DNA of 64,000 bases from Roseobacter sp. (GTDB lineage Bacteria > Pseudomonadota > Alphaproteobacteria > Rhodobacterales > Rhodobacteraceae), in the NCBI GenBank assembly GCA_024636495.1, contig JAGXGZ010000061.1, forward strand, positions 1 through 64,000. Reading direction: 5' to 3'. Position numbers and translations under genes: made by a program. The notes below the pieces were generated by a model. That model ran no database searches and had not been told where the DNA came from. It saw only the letters and a program-made list of their open reading frames with translations. Position 1 is the stretch's first letter, and every line of letters begins with the position of its first letter. Below, piece by piece: positions 8,568 through 17,013 of this stretch.

Positions 8568-9422
8568 ATGAATAAATTCACCAAAGGTCTGGGTGCCTGC
8601 ATGACCGCGATTATCGTCGCATCCGGTGCGATGGCCGAACCAGCAGACGACACTCTGGTCATCAATGAAGACATCGAGATCGTCACGCGCACTGCAGCAC
8701 CCGCACATCTGTCTGATGTGATGGACGAAGTGATGTCGGGATGGTTGTTTCGCGGCACGGAAACCCGCGCCATGGAAATGGATGATTTCGACAACCCCGG
8801 CATGATCTTTGTCGAAAAGGCCGAGGATATGTGGAACACTGCTGACGGTTCCGAAGGCAAGTCCTGCGCGGATTGCCACGGTGCATCAAGCGAAATGGCG
8901 GGCGTCCGTCCGGTCTATCCAAAATACGTCGAAGCCGCTGGCGAAGTCCGCACGATGGAAATGGCGATCAATGATTGCCGTGAAAACCGTATGGGTGCCG
9001 AAAAGTGGAAGTACATCGGCAATGAAATGGTCAACATGACAGCGTTGATGGCCTCCGTTTCGCGCGGTATGCCCGTGAACGTCGCAATTGACGGTCCTGC
9101 ACAATCCACGTGGGAGCAGGGCAAAGACATCTACTACACCCGTTTCGGCCAGCTTGAGCTGTCTTGTGCAAATTGCCACGAAGACAACTACGGCAACATG
9201 ATCCGCGCCGACCACCTGAGCCAGGGCCAGATCAACGGCTTTCCGGCTTACCGTTTGAAAAACACCAAGCTGAACGCCGTGCAGGACCGCTTTAAGGGCT
9301 GCATTCGTGACACCCGCGCAGAGACTTTCGCGCCGGGTAGCGCGGAATTCGTAGCGCTTGAGCTTTACGTCGGTTCACGCGGTAACGGTTTGTCCGTCGA
9401 AGGCCCGTCCGTCCGCAACTAA
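8568..9422 (+). CDS. soxA: SoxA, diheme cytochrome c subunit of SoxAX
   Basis: A 284-residue periplasmic protein with a signal peptide ending near AMA (residue 23). Two heme-binding motifs are visible, C100-A-D-C103-H104 and C200-A-N-C203-H204. The catalytic cysteine that becomes a persulfide heme ligand is C245 in GCIRDTRAE. SoxAX catalyses the oxidative linking of thiosulfate to SoxYZ. The gene is the last of the soxXYZA group and is followed by a strong terminator. Confidence 0.93.
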   Translation: MNKFTKGLGACMTAIIVASGAMAEPADDTLVINEDIEIVTRTAAPAHLSDVMDEVMSGWLFRGTETRAMEMDDFDNPGMIFVEKAEDMWNTADGSEGKSCADCHGASSEMAGVRPVYPKYVEAAGEVRTMEMAINDCRENRMGAEKWKYIGNEMVNMTALMASVSRGMPVNVAIDGPAQSTWEQGKDIYYTRFGQLELSCANCHEDNYGNMIRADHLSQGQINGFPAYRLKNTKLNAVQDRFKGCIRDTRAETFAPGSAEFVALELYVGSRGNGLSVEGPSVRN

Positions 9423-9433
9423 ACGATCAAACC

Positions 9434-9463
9434 CCCGCCTTACTTTTGTGAGGCGGGTTTTTT
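9434..9463 (+). terminator. Rho-independent terminator after soxA
   Basis: Arms CCCGCCT (9434-9440) and AGGCGGG (9451-9457) are followed directly by six T residues. It sits in the 96-bp gap between soxA and soxB and so probably separates the soxXYZA transcript from soxBCDEF, or lets only part of the transcripts through. Confidence 0.85.
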
Positions 9464-9518
9464 CAGGTATAACCCATTCAAACATGCGTATGTATAGGCG
9501 CAGCGGAAGGCCCACCGT

Positions 9519-11222
9519 ATGATCTCTCGTCGTGATTTTCTTCAAGCCAGCATGGCTGCAACCGCTCTTTACGGGGCATCATCCTTTGGTAATTGGGGCA
9601 AGCTGGCGGCACAGCAGGCGCTAACCCAAGACAAACTGCTTGAGTTTGACACTTTCGGCAATGTCAGCCTGATCCACATCACCGACATTCACGCGCAGCT
9701 GAAACCGATCTATTTCCGCGAGCCATCTATCAATATTGGGATGGGCGACAATAGCGGCGCTGTACCCCATGTAACGGGCGCTGATTTCCGCAAGCTTTAC
9801 GGCATCGATGATGGCAGCGCGTCTGCTTATGCTTTGACATACAATGATTTTTCCGCGCTGGCCCAAGCCTATGGCAAGATGGGCGGGCTTGATCGTGTAT
9901 CCACCGTGATCAACCAGATCCGCGCCGACCGCCCCGATGCGCTGTTGCTGGATGGCGGCGACACGTGGCACGGCAGCTATACCTGCTATCAGACCCAAGG
10001 GCAGGACATGGTGAATGTCATGAACGCGCTGAAGCCCGATGCGATGACCTTCCATTGGGAATTCACGCTGGGATCTGACCGCGTTAACGAAATCGTCGAA
10101 GGTCTGCCCTTTGCCGCCCTGGGCCAGAATATTTTCGATGCCGAATGGGATGAGCCGACCGAGCTTTTCCCGCCCTATAAATTCTTCGAGACTGGCGGCG
10201 TGAAGGTCGCAGTGATCGGGCAGGCCTTTCCTTATATGCCTATCGCCAACCCCGGCTGGATGTTCCCCGAATACACCTTTGGTATCCGCGACGAGCGCAT
10301 GCAGGAAATGGTCGACGAAGTCCGCGCCCAAGGGGCCGAACTGGTCGTCTGCCTGAGCCATAATGGCTTTGACGTGGACAAGCAGATGGCGGGTATTGTC
10401 ACCGGCATCGACGTGATCCTGTCGGGCCACACCCATGACGCGCTGCCCGAACCTGTGCTGGTGGGCGAGACGATCATCGTGGCCTCAGGGTCGAACGGTA
10501 AATTCGTCAGCCGCGTTGATCTGGATGTGCAAAACGGGCGCATGATGGGCTTCCGTCACAAGCTGATCCCGATCTTCTCGGATGTGATCGCGCCCGATCA
10601 GGCGATCACCGCGCTGATCGACGAACAACGCGCTCCTTACGCGGAGCAGCTTAGCGAAGTCATCGGCAAAACTGCTGACGATACGCTGCTATATCGGCGT
10701 GGTAACTTCAACGGCTCGTGGGATGATCTGATCTGTGACGCGCTGCTGTCTGAACGCGAGGCCGACATCGCGCTCAGCCCCGGTGTCCGCTGGGGGCCGT
10801 CGATCCTGCCGGGCCAAGACATCACCCGCGAGGATATCTGGAACGTTACCTCGATGACCTATCCCGAAGCCTACCGCACTGAAATGACGGGTGAATTCCT
10901 GCATGTGGTGCTTGAGGACGTGGCCGATAACCTTTTCAACCCCGATCCCTATTACCAGCAGGGTGGTGACATGGTGCGCACGGGCGGGCTTGGCTACCGC
11001 ATCGACGTGAGCAAGCCGCAAGGCAGCCGCATCACTGAAATGACGCTGCTGAAAACAGGCGAGCTGATTGATCCCGCCAAGACCTATCAGGTCGCGGGCT
11101 GGGCCAGTGTCAATCAAGGCACCGAAGGCCCGCCCATCTGGGACGTGGTCGAAAGCCATATTCGCAAGCTCGGCACCGTGTCGCTTGCCGAAAATACGAG
11201 TGTAATAGTCGAAGGCGTCTAA
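9519..11222 (+). CDS. soxB: SoxB, thiosulfohydrolase (di-manganese)
   Basis: A 567-residue protein of the 5'-nucleotidase-like metallophosphoesterase family. The N-terminus MISRRDFLQASMAATALYGA is a Tat signal. Metal-ligand motifs are DIHAQ (D56, H58), GGDTWHGS, LSHNGFD and SGHTHD. SoxB releases the terminal sulfone as sulfate from SoxY-bound substrates. The gene follows a terminator and begins its own group (soxBCDEF), so a promoter probably lies in 9464-9518, where a near-palindromic ACATGCGTATGT is visible. Confidence 0.93.
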   Translation: MISRRDFLQASMAATALYGASSFGNWGKLAAQQALTQDKLLEFDTFGNVSLIHITDIHAQLKPIYFREPSINIGMGDNSGAVPHVTGADFRKLYGIDDGSASAYALTYNDFSALAQAYGKMGGLDRVSTVINQIRADRPDALLLDGGDTWHGSYTCYQTQGQDMVNVMNALKPDAMTFHWEFTLGSDRVNEIVEGLPFAALGQNIFDAEWDEPTELFPPYKFFETGGVKVAVIGQAFPYMPIANPGWMFPEYTFGIRDERMQEMVDEVRAQGAELVVCLSHNGFDVDKQMAGIVTGIDVILSGHTHDALPEPVLVGETIIVASGSNGKFVSRVDLDVQNGRMMGFRHKLIPIFSDVIAPDQAITALIDEQRAPYAEQLSEVIGKTADDTLLYRRGNFNGSWDDLICDALLSEREADIALSPGVRWGPSILPGQDITREDIWNVTSMTYPEAYRTEMTGEFLHVVLEDVADNLFNPDPYYQQGGDMVRTGGLGYRIDVSKPQGSRITEMTLLKTGELIDPAKTYQVAGWASVNQGTEGPPIWDVVESHIRKLGTVSLAENTSVIVEGV

Positions 11223-11255
11223 CGCCGATATTTAATCAGAGAGGAGGGGTTTGTC

Positions 11256-12527
11256 ATGTCAGACACCTTTGAAAGCAATAAACCAAACCGTCGCGCATTT
11301 TTGCGTGGGGCCGCAACTGCTGGCGTGGGGGCCATCGCCGCCGGTGCCGCTGGCGCGCAAACGCCTGATCCGCTGATCACTGAAACCCAAGACTGGGCGC
11401 AATCCTTTGGGGATGGCGTCGATGCCACGCCCTACGGGATGCCGATCCAGTTCGAAGGGGATGTGATCCGCCGCAACGTGGAATGGCTGACGGCGGATAC
11501 GATCAGCTCGATCAACTTTACCCCGATCCATGCGCTGGATGGCACGATCACGCCCCAAGGCTGCGCCTTCGAGCGGCATCATTCCGGCGCGATCGAGCTT
11601 AAAAAAGAAGATTACCGTTTGATGATCAATGGCTTGGTAGACCGTCCACTGGTCTTTACCTATGCCGATCTTGAGCGTTTCCCCCGCGAAAACCACACCT
11701 ATTTTCTGGAATGTGCGGCCAATACCGGCATGGAGTGGGCAGGCGCGCAGCTAAACGGTGCGCAGTTTACCCATGGCATGATCCACAACATGGAATACAC
11801 CGGCGTGCCGCTGCGCACGCTGTTGGAAGAAGCGGGCTATGACACCGCAGGCAAATGGGTCTACGTCGAAGGTGCCGATGCATCCTCTAATGGGCGGTCT
11901 ATTCCGATGGAAAAGGCGCTTGACGATGTGCTGGTCGCGTTCAAAGCCAATGGCGAGGCGCTGCGCAAGGAACATGGCTATCCCGTGCGGCTGATCGTGC
12001 CGGGCTGGGAAGGCAACATGTGGGTCAAGTGGATCCGCCGGATCGAGGTGATGGATGCCCCGGTCGAAAGCCGCGAAGAGACGTCAAAATACACTGACAC
12101 GCTGGAAAACGGCATCAGCCGCAAATGGACGTGGGCGATGGATGCGAAATCCGTTGTCACATCCCCCAGCCCGCAAGCGCCGATCACCCATGGCACAGGG
12201 CCGTTGGTCATTACAGGTCTGGCATGGTCCGGGCGCGGGGCGATCACGCGTGTTGATGTGTCCAAGGACGGTGGCAAGACATGGGAGACCGCGCGTCTGG
12301 CTAAACCCGGCGAGAAAATGGCGCTGACGCGTTTCTACCTCGATACCACGTGGGACGGCGAAGAGATGTTCCTGCAAAGCCGTGCCATGGATGAAACCGG
12401 ATACGTCCAGCCCACCAAAACGCAGCTGCGCGAAGTGCGCGGCGAAAACTCTGTCTATCACAACAATTGTATTCAAACCTGGTGGGTTCGCCCCAATGGG
12501 GAGGCCGAAAATGTCGAAGTTTCTTAA
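11256..12527 (+). CDS. soxC: SoxC, molybdenum subunit of sulfane dehydrogenase
   Basis: A 423-residue molybdopterin oxidoreductase of the sulfite oxidase family. A Tat signal is present (RRAFLRGAATAGVGA, Arg12-13). The Mo-ligating cysteine is C153 in YFLECAANTGMEW. The C-terminal half carries the usual Mo-co dimerisation domain (LVITGLAWSGRGAITRVDVS). With SoxD it oxidises the SoxY-bound sulfane sulfur by six electrons. Presence of SoxCD predicts complete oxidation of thiosulfate to sulfate without stored sulfur globules. Confidence 0.93.
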   Translation: MSDTFESNKPNRRAFLRGAATAGVGAIAAGAAGAQTPDPLITETQDWAQSFGDGVDATPYGMPIQFEGDVIRRNVEWLTADTISSINFTPIHALDGTITPQGCAFERHHSGAIELKKEDYRLMINGLVDRPLVFTYADLERFPRENHTYFLECAANTGMEWAGAQLNGAQFTHGMIHNMEYTGVPLRTLLEEAGYDTAGKWVYVEGADASSNGRSIPMEKALDDVLVAFKANGEALRKEHGYPVRLIVPGWEGNMWVKWIRRIEVMDAPVESREETSKYTDTLENGISRKWTWAMDAKSVVTSPSPQAPITHGTGPLVITGLAWSGRGAITRVDVSKDGGKTWETARLAKPGEKMALTRFYLDTTWDGEEMFLQSRAMDETGYVQPTKTQLREVRGENSVYHNNCIQTWWVRPNGEAENVEVS

Positions 12528-13584
12528 ATCAATCTCCATCGGTGCTGTTGCTGCCATCTTGGCGGTGCCAGCCGCTGCGCAAACATTCGGCTTGGGCCGT
12601 GCGGCCTTGCCCGAAGAAATCGCTGCGTGGAATTTGGATGTGCATCCTGACGGGGCAGGATTGCCTGACGGTCAGGGTGATGCGCTGGACGGCGAGGAAA
12701 TTTTTGCGACCCAATGCGCCGCCTGCCATGGTGATTTTGCCGAAGGCATCGGCAACTGGCCCAAATTGGCCGGGGGCATGGACACGCTTGATCGCAAGGA
12801 CCCGCTGAAAACGGTTGGGTCTTACTGGCCGTATCTTTCGACCACTTTTGACTATATCCGACGCTCTATGCCGTATGGCAACGCAGGCACGCTTAGCGCA
12901 GACGAGACCTATGCCATTGTTGCCTACATTCTGTATTCCAATGACCTGATTGCGGATGATTTCGTTTTGTCCAAAGACACGTTTCTGGATGTTGAAATGC
13001 CAAATGCCGACGGCTTCATCCTTGACGACCGCATGGAAACCGAATTCACCAAATGGGTGGGCGAGCCCTGCATGACTGATTGCAAGGATGCTGTTGAGGT
13101 AACCATGCGTGCGCTGGTACTGGACGTCACGCCAGAGGAAACAGCCGCCAAAGCCGAGACGGTGCAGGTGGCGTCTACTGACACAACGACCACAGCCGAA
13201 CCCGCCGCTGTCGCCGCGCAGGAGCAGGCCGTACCCGCACCCGAGGTCGCCGCTGCTGACCCTGCGCTGATTGCAGAAGGCGAAAAGGTGTTCCGCAAAT
13301 GTGCCGCCTGTCATCAAGTTGGTGATGGGGCGAAAAACCGCGTAGGGCCAATCCTGAACGGTGTCGTCGGTGCCAAGGCCGGGCATATTGAAGACTTCAA
13401 ATATTCCAAGGCGCTGATGACCCGCGCCGAAGAAGGCCTGATCTGGGACGGCGAAGCGCTGGCGGGTTTCCTTTCTGCACCCAAGAAGTACCTCAAAGGG
13501 ACCAAGATGGGGTTTGCCGGTCTTAAAAAAGACGAGGAGATCGCGGCAGTGATTGCGTATCTCAATAGCTTTGAGGCGGAATGA
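12511..13584 (+). CDS. soxD: SoxD, diheme cytochrome c subunit of sulfane dehydrogenase
   Basis: A 357-residue protein starting at ATG 12511, overlapping the soxC end by 17 bases after GGGGAGG. It has a signal peptide (MSKFLKSISIGAVAAILAVPAAA). The N-terminal heme motif is C69-A-A-C72-H73; a long Ala/Thr/Glu-rich linker (about residues 210-250) leads to a second cytochrome domain with C264-A-A-C267-H268. It accepts electrons from SoxC and passes them to small c-type cytochromes. Confidence 0.92.
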   Translation: MSKFLKSISIGAVAAILAVPAAAQTFGLGRAALPEEIAAWNLDVHPDGAGLPDGQGDALDGEEIFATQCAACHGDFAEGIGNWPKLAGGMDTLDRKDPLKTVGSYWPYLSTTFDYIRRSMPYGNAGTLSADETYAIVAYILYSNDLIADDFVLSKDTFLDVEMPNADGFILDDRMETEFTKWVGEPCMTDCKDAVEVTMRALVLDVTPEETAAKAETVQVASTDTTTTAEPAAVAAQEQAVPAPEVAAADPALIAEGEKVFRKCAACHQVGDGAKNRVGPILNGVVGAKAGHIEDFKYSKALMTRAEEGLIWDGEALAGFLSAPKKYLKGTKMGFAGLKKDEEIAAVIAYLNSFEAE

Positions 13585-14264
13585 AAAGGGACAGACTGAT
13601 ATCTGTTTTAACTGTCGCGGTGGCTATGTTTGCCGCGACAGCCCAAGCCGAACCGGACCCACAAGCCGGAGAAACCGTTTTCCGCGCGTGCAAAGCCTGC
13701 CACCAGATTGGTGAGGGTGCCAAAAACCGTGTCGGTCCCCACCTCAATGATCTTAACGGGCGTACCGCAGGCACGCTGGATGGTTTTCGTTATTCAAAGG
13801 CGATGCAAGATGCCGGTGCGCAGGGCTTGGTATGGACAGACGAAACGCTCGATGCGTTTCTGGCAGATCCAAAATCCTATGTTCCGAAAACCAAAATGGG
13901 CTATCGTGGTTTGAAAGATCCGCAGGACCGTGTGAACCTCATCGCATATCTTGCCCGCTTTTCGCCTGATGCCGTGATCCATCCGTCGAACGCAGGGTAT
14001 GATTTGGACCCTGCCATTCTGGCCATTAAGGGCGATGTGGAATACGGCGAATACCTGTCGGGGGATTGCAAGACCTGCCATCAGGCCGACGGCAGCGTTC
14101 AGGGGATGCCATCTATCACAGGGTGGCCGGAAGAGGATTTTATCGTCGCCATGCATGCCTACAAGAACAAGAGCCGCACGCATCCCGTGATGCAGATGAT
14201 GGCCGGGCGGTTGACGAATGAAGAGATCGCGGCGCTTGCCGCATATTTTGGGGGACTGCAATAA
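13581..14264 (+). CDS. soxE: SoxE, diheme c-type cytochrome
   Basis: A 227-residue periplasmic diheme cytochrome. It overlaps the soxD stop codon as ATGA. A signal peptide ends near AQA (residue 23). Heme motifs are C37-K-A-C40-H41 and C163-K-T-C166-H167. The N-terminal domain is closely similar to the second domain of SoxD (shared KNRVGP, GFRYSKAM and KTKMGYRGL segments), suggesting duplication. With SoxF it probably forms a flavocytochrome c that oxidises sulfide. Confidence 0.88.
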   Translation: MKRDRLISVLTVAVAMFAATAQAEPDPQAGETVFRACKACHQIGEGAKNRVGPHLNDLNGRTAGTLDGFRYSKAMQDAGAQGLVWTDETLDAFLADPKSYVPKTKMGYRGLKDPQDRVNLIAYLARFSPDAVIHPSNAGYDLDPAILAIKGDVEYGEYLSGDCKTCHQADGSVQGMPSITGWPEEDFIVAMHAYKNKSRTHPVMQMMAGRLTNEEIAALAAYFGGLQ

Positions 14265-14290
14265 CAGCCCCCCCTTCAGGGAGGAAAGTG

Positions 14291-15562
14291 ATGGTTAAGT
14301 TGAACAGACGTTTGTTCTTGGGAACATCGGCGGCAGCCTTGGGAACGCTTGCTGCGCCAGCCGTAATGGCCGCCGCACATGGCAAGCCCCGGGTGATTGT
14401 CATTGGGGGCGGTGCAGGCGGAGCGACCGCAGCGCGCTACATCGCCAAGGACAGCGACGGCGCGATTGATGTGACGCTGGTTGAGCCTTCGCGCACTTAT
14501 TTTTCCTGCTTCTTTTCAAACCTTTATCTTGGCGGTTTCAAGGAGATGGACGATCTGGGCCATACCTATGGCACGCTTGCCGCCGCGTACGGTATCAATG
14601 TGATCCACGACTGGGCCGTTGATGTAGACCCGGATGGCAAGACGGTCAGCCTCGCCGGTGGGGCGACGCTTCCATATGATAAACTCATCCTGAGCCCCGG
14701 TATTGATTTCATCGACGGGGCCGTCGAAGGCTGGGGTGTCGAGGCACAAAACAAGATGCCGCACGCCTACAAGGCGGGCTCTCAGACCGAACTGCTCAAG
14801 GCGCAGGTCATGGCAATGCCACAAGGCGGCACCTTCGCGATGGTTGCACCGCCCAACCCGTACCGCTGCCCCCCCGGACCCTACGAGCGCGTGTCGATGA
14901 TTGCGCATGTGCTGAAGGCCCATAATCCGACAGCCAAGATTCTTATTGCGGACCCGAAAGAAAAATTCTCGAAGCAGGGGCTGTTTCAGGAAGGTTGGAA
15001 CACCCACTATGCGGGGATGGTCGACTGGGTTGGCGGCGATTTTGGCGGCGGCAATGTGTCCGTCGATCCCGAGGCGATGACGATGACGATCGATGGCGAA
15101 AAAACCAAAGTCGACGTCTGCAATGTTATCCCTGCAATGAAAGCAGGCCGCATCGCAGAGATGGCAGGTGTGACGGATGGCAACTGGGCCCCGGTCAATG
15201 CAGTTGATCTAAGCAGCAAGGCCAACGCAGACATTCACGTTCTGGGCGATTCAGCGGAACAGGGCGATATGCCCAAATCCGGGTTCTCGGCCAATTCGCA
15301 AGCCAAGGTTTGCGCGAACGCCGTACGCGGTGCCTTGACCGGATCCACCGTTTTCCCGGCCAGGTTTTCGAACACATGCTGGTCGCTGATTGCCGAAAAC
15401 GACGGTGTCAAAGTGGGGGCCACCTACGAGGCAACACCGGAAAAGATAGCGACACTGGAAGGGTTCATTTCCCAGACCGGTGAAGACAGCGCCACCCGCA
15501 AAGCCACCTATGAGGAATCAGAGGGTTGGTATTCCGGTATTGTCGCGGATATGTTTGGCTAA
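14291..15562 (+). CDS. soxF: SoxF, FAD-binding sulfide dehydrogenase subunit
   Basis: A 423-residue FccB-type flavoprotein. ATG 14291 is better spaced from the GGAGG at 14280 than the GTG just before it. A Tat signal is visible (NRRLFLGTSAAALGTLAAPAVMA), followed by the FAD dinucleotide motif VIGGGAGGATAARYI. The conserved redox cysteines lie in YRCPPGPYER and in SNTCWS, as in flavocytochrome c sulfide dehydrogenase. It is expected to pair with SoxE. Sulfide oxidation in the periplasm is the likely role. Confidence 0.9.
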   Translation: MVKLNRRLFLGTSAAALGTLAAPAVMAAAHGKPRVIVIGGGAGGATAARYIAKDSDGAIDVTLVEPSRTYFSCFFSNLYLGGFKEMDDLGHTYGTLAAAYGINVIHDWAVDVDPDGKTVSLAGGATLPYDKLILSPGIDFIDGAVEGWGVEAQNKMPHAYKAGSQTELLKAQVMAMPQGGTFAMVAPPNPYRCPPGPYERVSMIAHVLKAHNPTAKILIADPKEKFSKQGLFQEGWNTHYAGMVDWVGGDFGGGNVSVDPEAMTMTIDGEKTKVDVCNVIPAMKAGRIAEMAGVTDGNWAPVNAVDLSSKANADIHVLGDSAEQGDMPKSGFSANSQAKVCANAVRGALTGSTVFPARFSNTCWSLIAENDGVKVGATYEATPEKIATLEGFISQTGEDSATRKATYEESEGWYSGIVADMFG

Positions 15563-15621
15563 ATGCGATAACGGGGCGGGGCCATGGCGGCCCTGCCTGC
15601 CACTTTTAGAAAGCAGGCTTT

Positions 15622-16059
15622 ATGAGACGCGCACTTATTACAGGATTGTTCAGCGTGATTGCAGGCGTTGCGACTGCGCAGGATCAGGCTGTGACCTATC
15701 CTTATGATGGCAGCTTTGACGATGCCACTTTCGCCGTTGAAAACGCGATCATCGGCAAAGGACTGGTCATAGACCACGTCAGCCACACCGGAGAGATGCT
15801 GGCCCGAACTGGCGCAGATGTCGGCAGCGATGTCGAGATTTTCAGGGCTGCCGACGTGTTCTTGTTCTGCTCTGCCGTGGTGTCGCGCAAGGTAATGGAG
15901 GCGGACCCGATGAACATCGCGCATTGCCCCTACAGCATCTTTGTGACGGACATCGCGGGCGAGGTCGCCATTGGATATCCAACCTATCCCGAGGGGCCGA
16001 TGCAAGAGGTTCAGACGTTTCTTGACGAGATCATCCAAACTGCCTTGGAAGGGTTCTAG
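15622..16059 (+). CDS. Secreted DUF302-family protein
   Basis: A 145-residue protein with a Sec signal (MRRALITGLFSVIAGVATA) and a DUF302-like domain, including YPYDGSFDDATFAVENAI near its start and NIAHCPYSIFV later. DUF302 proteins are often found next to sox genes but their function is unknown. Two cysteines (in LFCSAV and HCPYS) remain in the mature part. The gene lies 59 bp after soxF and meets the next, leftward gene with only 3 bp between them. Confidence 0.75.
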   Translation: MRRALITGLFSVIAGVATAQDQAVTYPYDGSFDDATFAVENAIIGKGLVIDHVSHTGEMLARTGADVGSDVEIFRAADVFLFCSAVVSRKVMEADPMNIAHCPYSIFVTDIAGEVAIGYPTYPEGPMQEVQTFLDEIIQTALEGF

Positions 16060-16062
16060 GGC

Positions 16063-17013
16063 CTATTCAAATTCCATCTGTTCGAACACGCGGCCTGCGT
16101 TCTTTGTGGCCAGTTCTTCGAACGTATCAAGCTTGGCATAGGGCGATTGATCGACGTAATAAGCGTCGGCCAATGATCCGCCTGAGTCTATATGTGCGCC
16201 GATCTTGCCACGTAGATATTCAAGGTAGCCCTTCGTATAACGGCGCACCTGTGCCATGTTCGTGGGGTGGCCGTGGCCGGGGATGACATAGGTCGCATTT
16301 AACGCCTCAAACGGGCCGTCCCATGTGTCAAGCCAGTCAGCGGTCAAGCTGTAGGGAAAGATCGGCAAAAGCCGTTCATGAAACGCGATATCACCCGCGA
16401 TCACAAGGCTTTGTTCAGGCAGCCAGATGACGATATCACCGGGGCTGTGTGACGGGCCAAGGTGCAGCGCCTCGATCTGGAAGTCGCCCATATCGACGAT
16501 GTATTCATCCACGAATGTCTCGGTCGGCGGTGTCAATTCCGTCCCGTCCGCGCGTTCTTTCAGGCTGGCCTGTGCGGCGCGCAACGATCCGGGGCCACCT
16601 TCCTCGAAGGCTTCTTCGCCCTCTGTCTGGGCGACGACCTTGACGCCTTGTTCGGCCCAATAGGTGTTGCCCAACATCGCGTGGCCTTGACCGTTTTCGT
16701 TAAAAACCAGCTTGACGGGCTGGTCGGTGACGACCTTGATTTCGTCATGCAGGGCCTTGGCCAACTGGTAAGACCCGCCGCTGTTGATCACGACAACGCC
16801 GTCGCCGGTGACGATAAAGCTAAGGTTGTTGTTGTGTCCGGCATTTTCATACGTCGGAGGGGCAGTGGCCCCGATGGCCGAGAATACTCCGGGAATGACC
16901 TCCACTGGTTTTGAATACAGCATCGAATTGGGATACTGATCAGCGATGTCTTCACTCGCAAAGACAGGCAGGGCGGCAAGCGTCAAGGCAAAGCACAAGC
17001 GGATCATCTTCAA
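16063..17013 (-). CDS. Periplasmic metallo-beta-lactamase-fold protein with altered first zinc motif (SoxH-like)
   Basis: A 316-residue MBL-fold protein with a Sec signal (MKMIRLCFALTLAALPVFA). The position where the HxHxDH motif normally lies reads NENGQGHAMLGN, so most site-1 ligands are missing and only the last histidine is kept. The later ligands are intact: GPSHSPGD, VIAGDIAF and PGHGH. It overlaps its upstream neighbour by 4 bp (ATGA), so the two are translationally coupled. It resembles the SoxH-like 'quinoprotein relay' metallohydrolases found near sox and methanol-oxidation genes. Its reaction is unknown. Confidence 0.75.
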   Translation of the reverse strand: MKMIRLCFALTLAALPVFASEDIADQYPNSMLYSKPVEVIPGVFSAIGATAPPTYENAGHNNNLSFIVTGDGVVVINSGGSYQLAKALHDEIKVVTDQPVKLVFNENGQGHAMLGNTYWAEQGVKVVAQTEGEEAFEEGGPGSLRAAQASLKERADGTELTPPTETFVDEYIVDMGDFQIEALHLGPSHSPGDIVIWLPEQSLVIAGDIAFHERLLPIFPYSLTADWLDTWDGPFEALNATYVIPGHGHPTNMAQVRRYTKGYLEYLRGKIGAHIDSGGSLADAYYVDQSPYAKLDTFEELATKNAGRVFEQMEFE

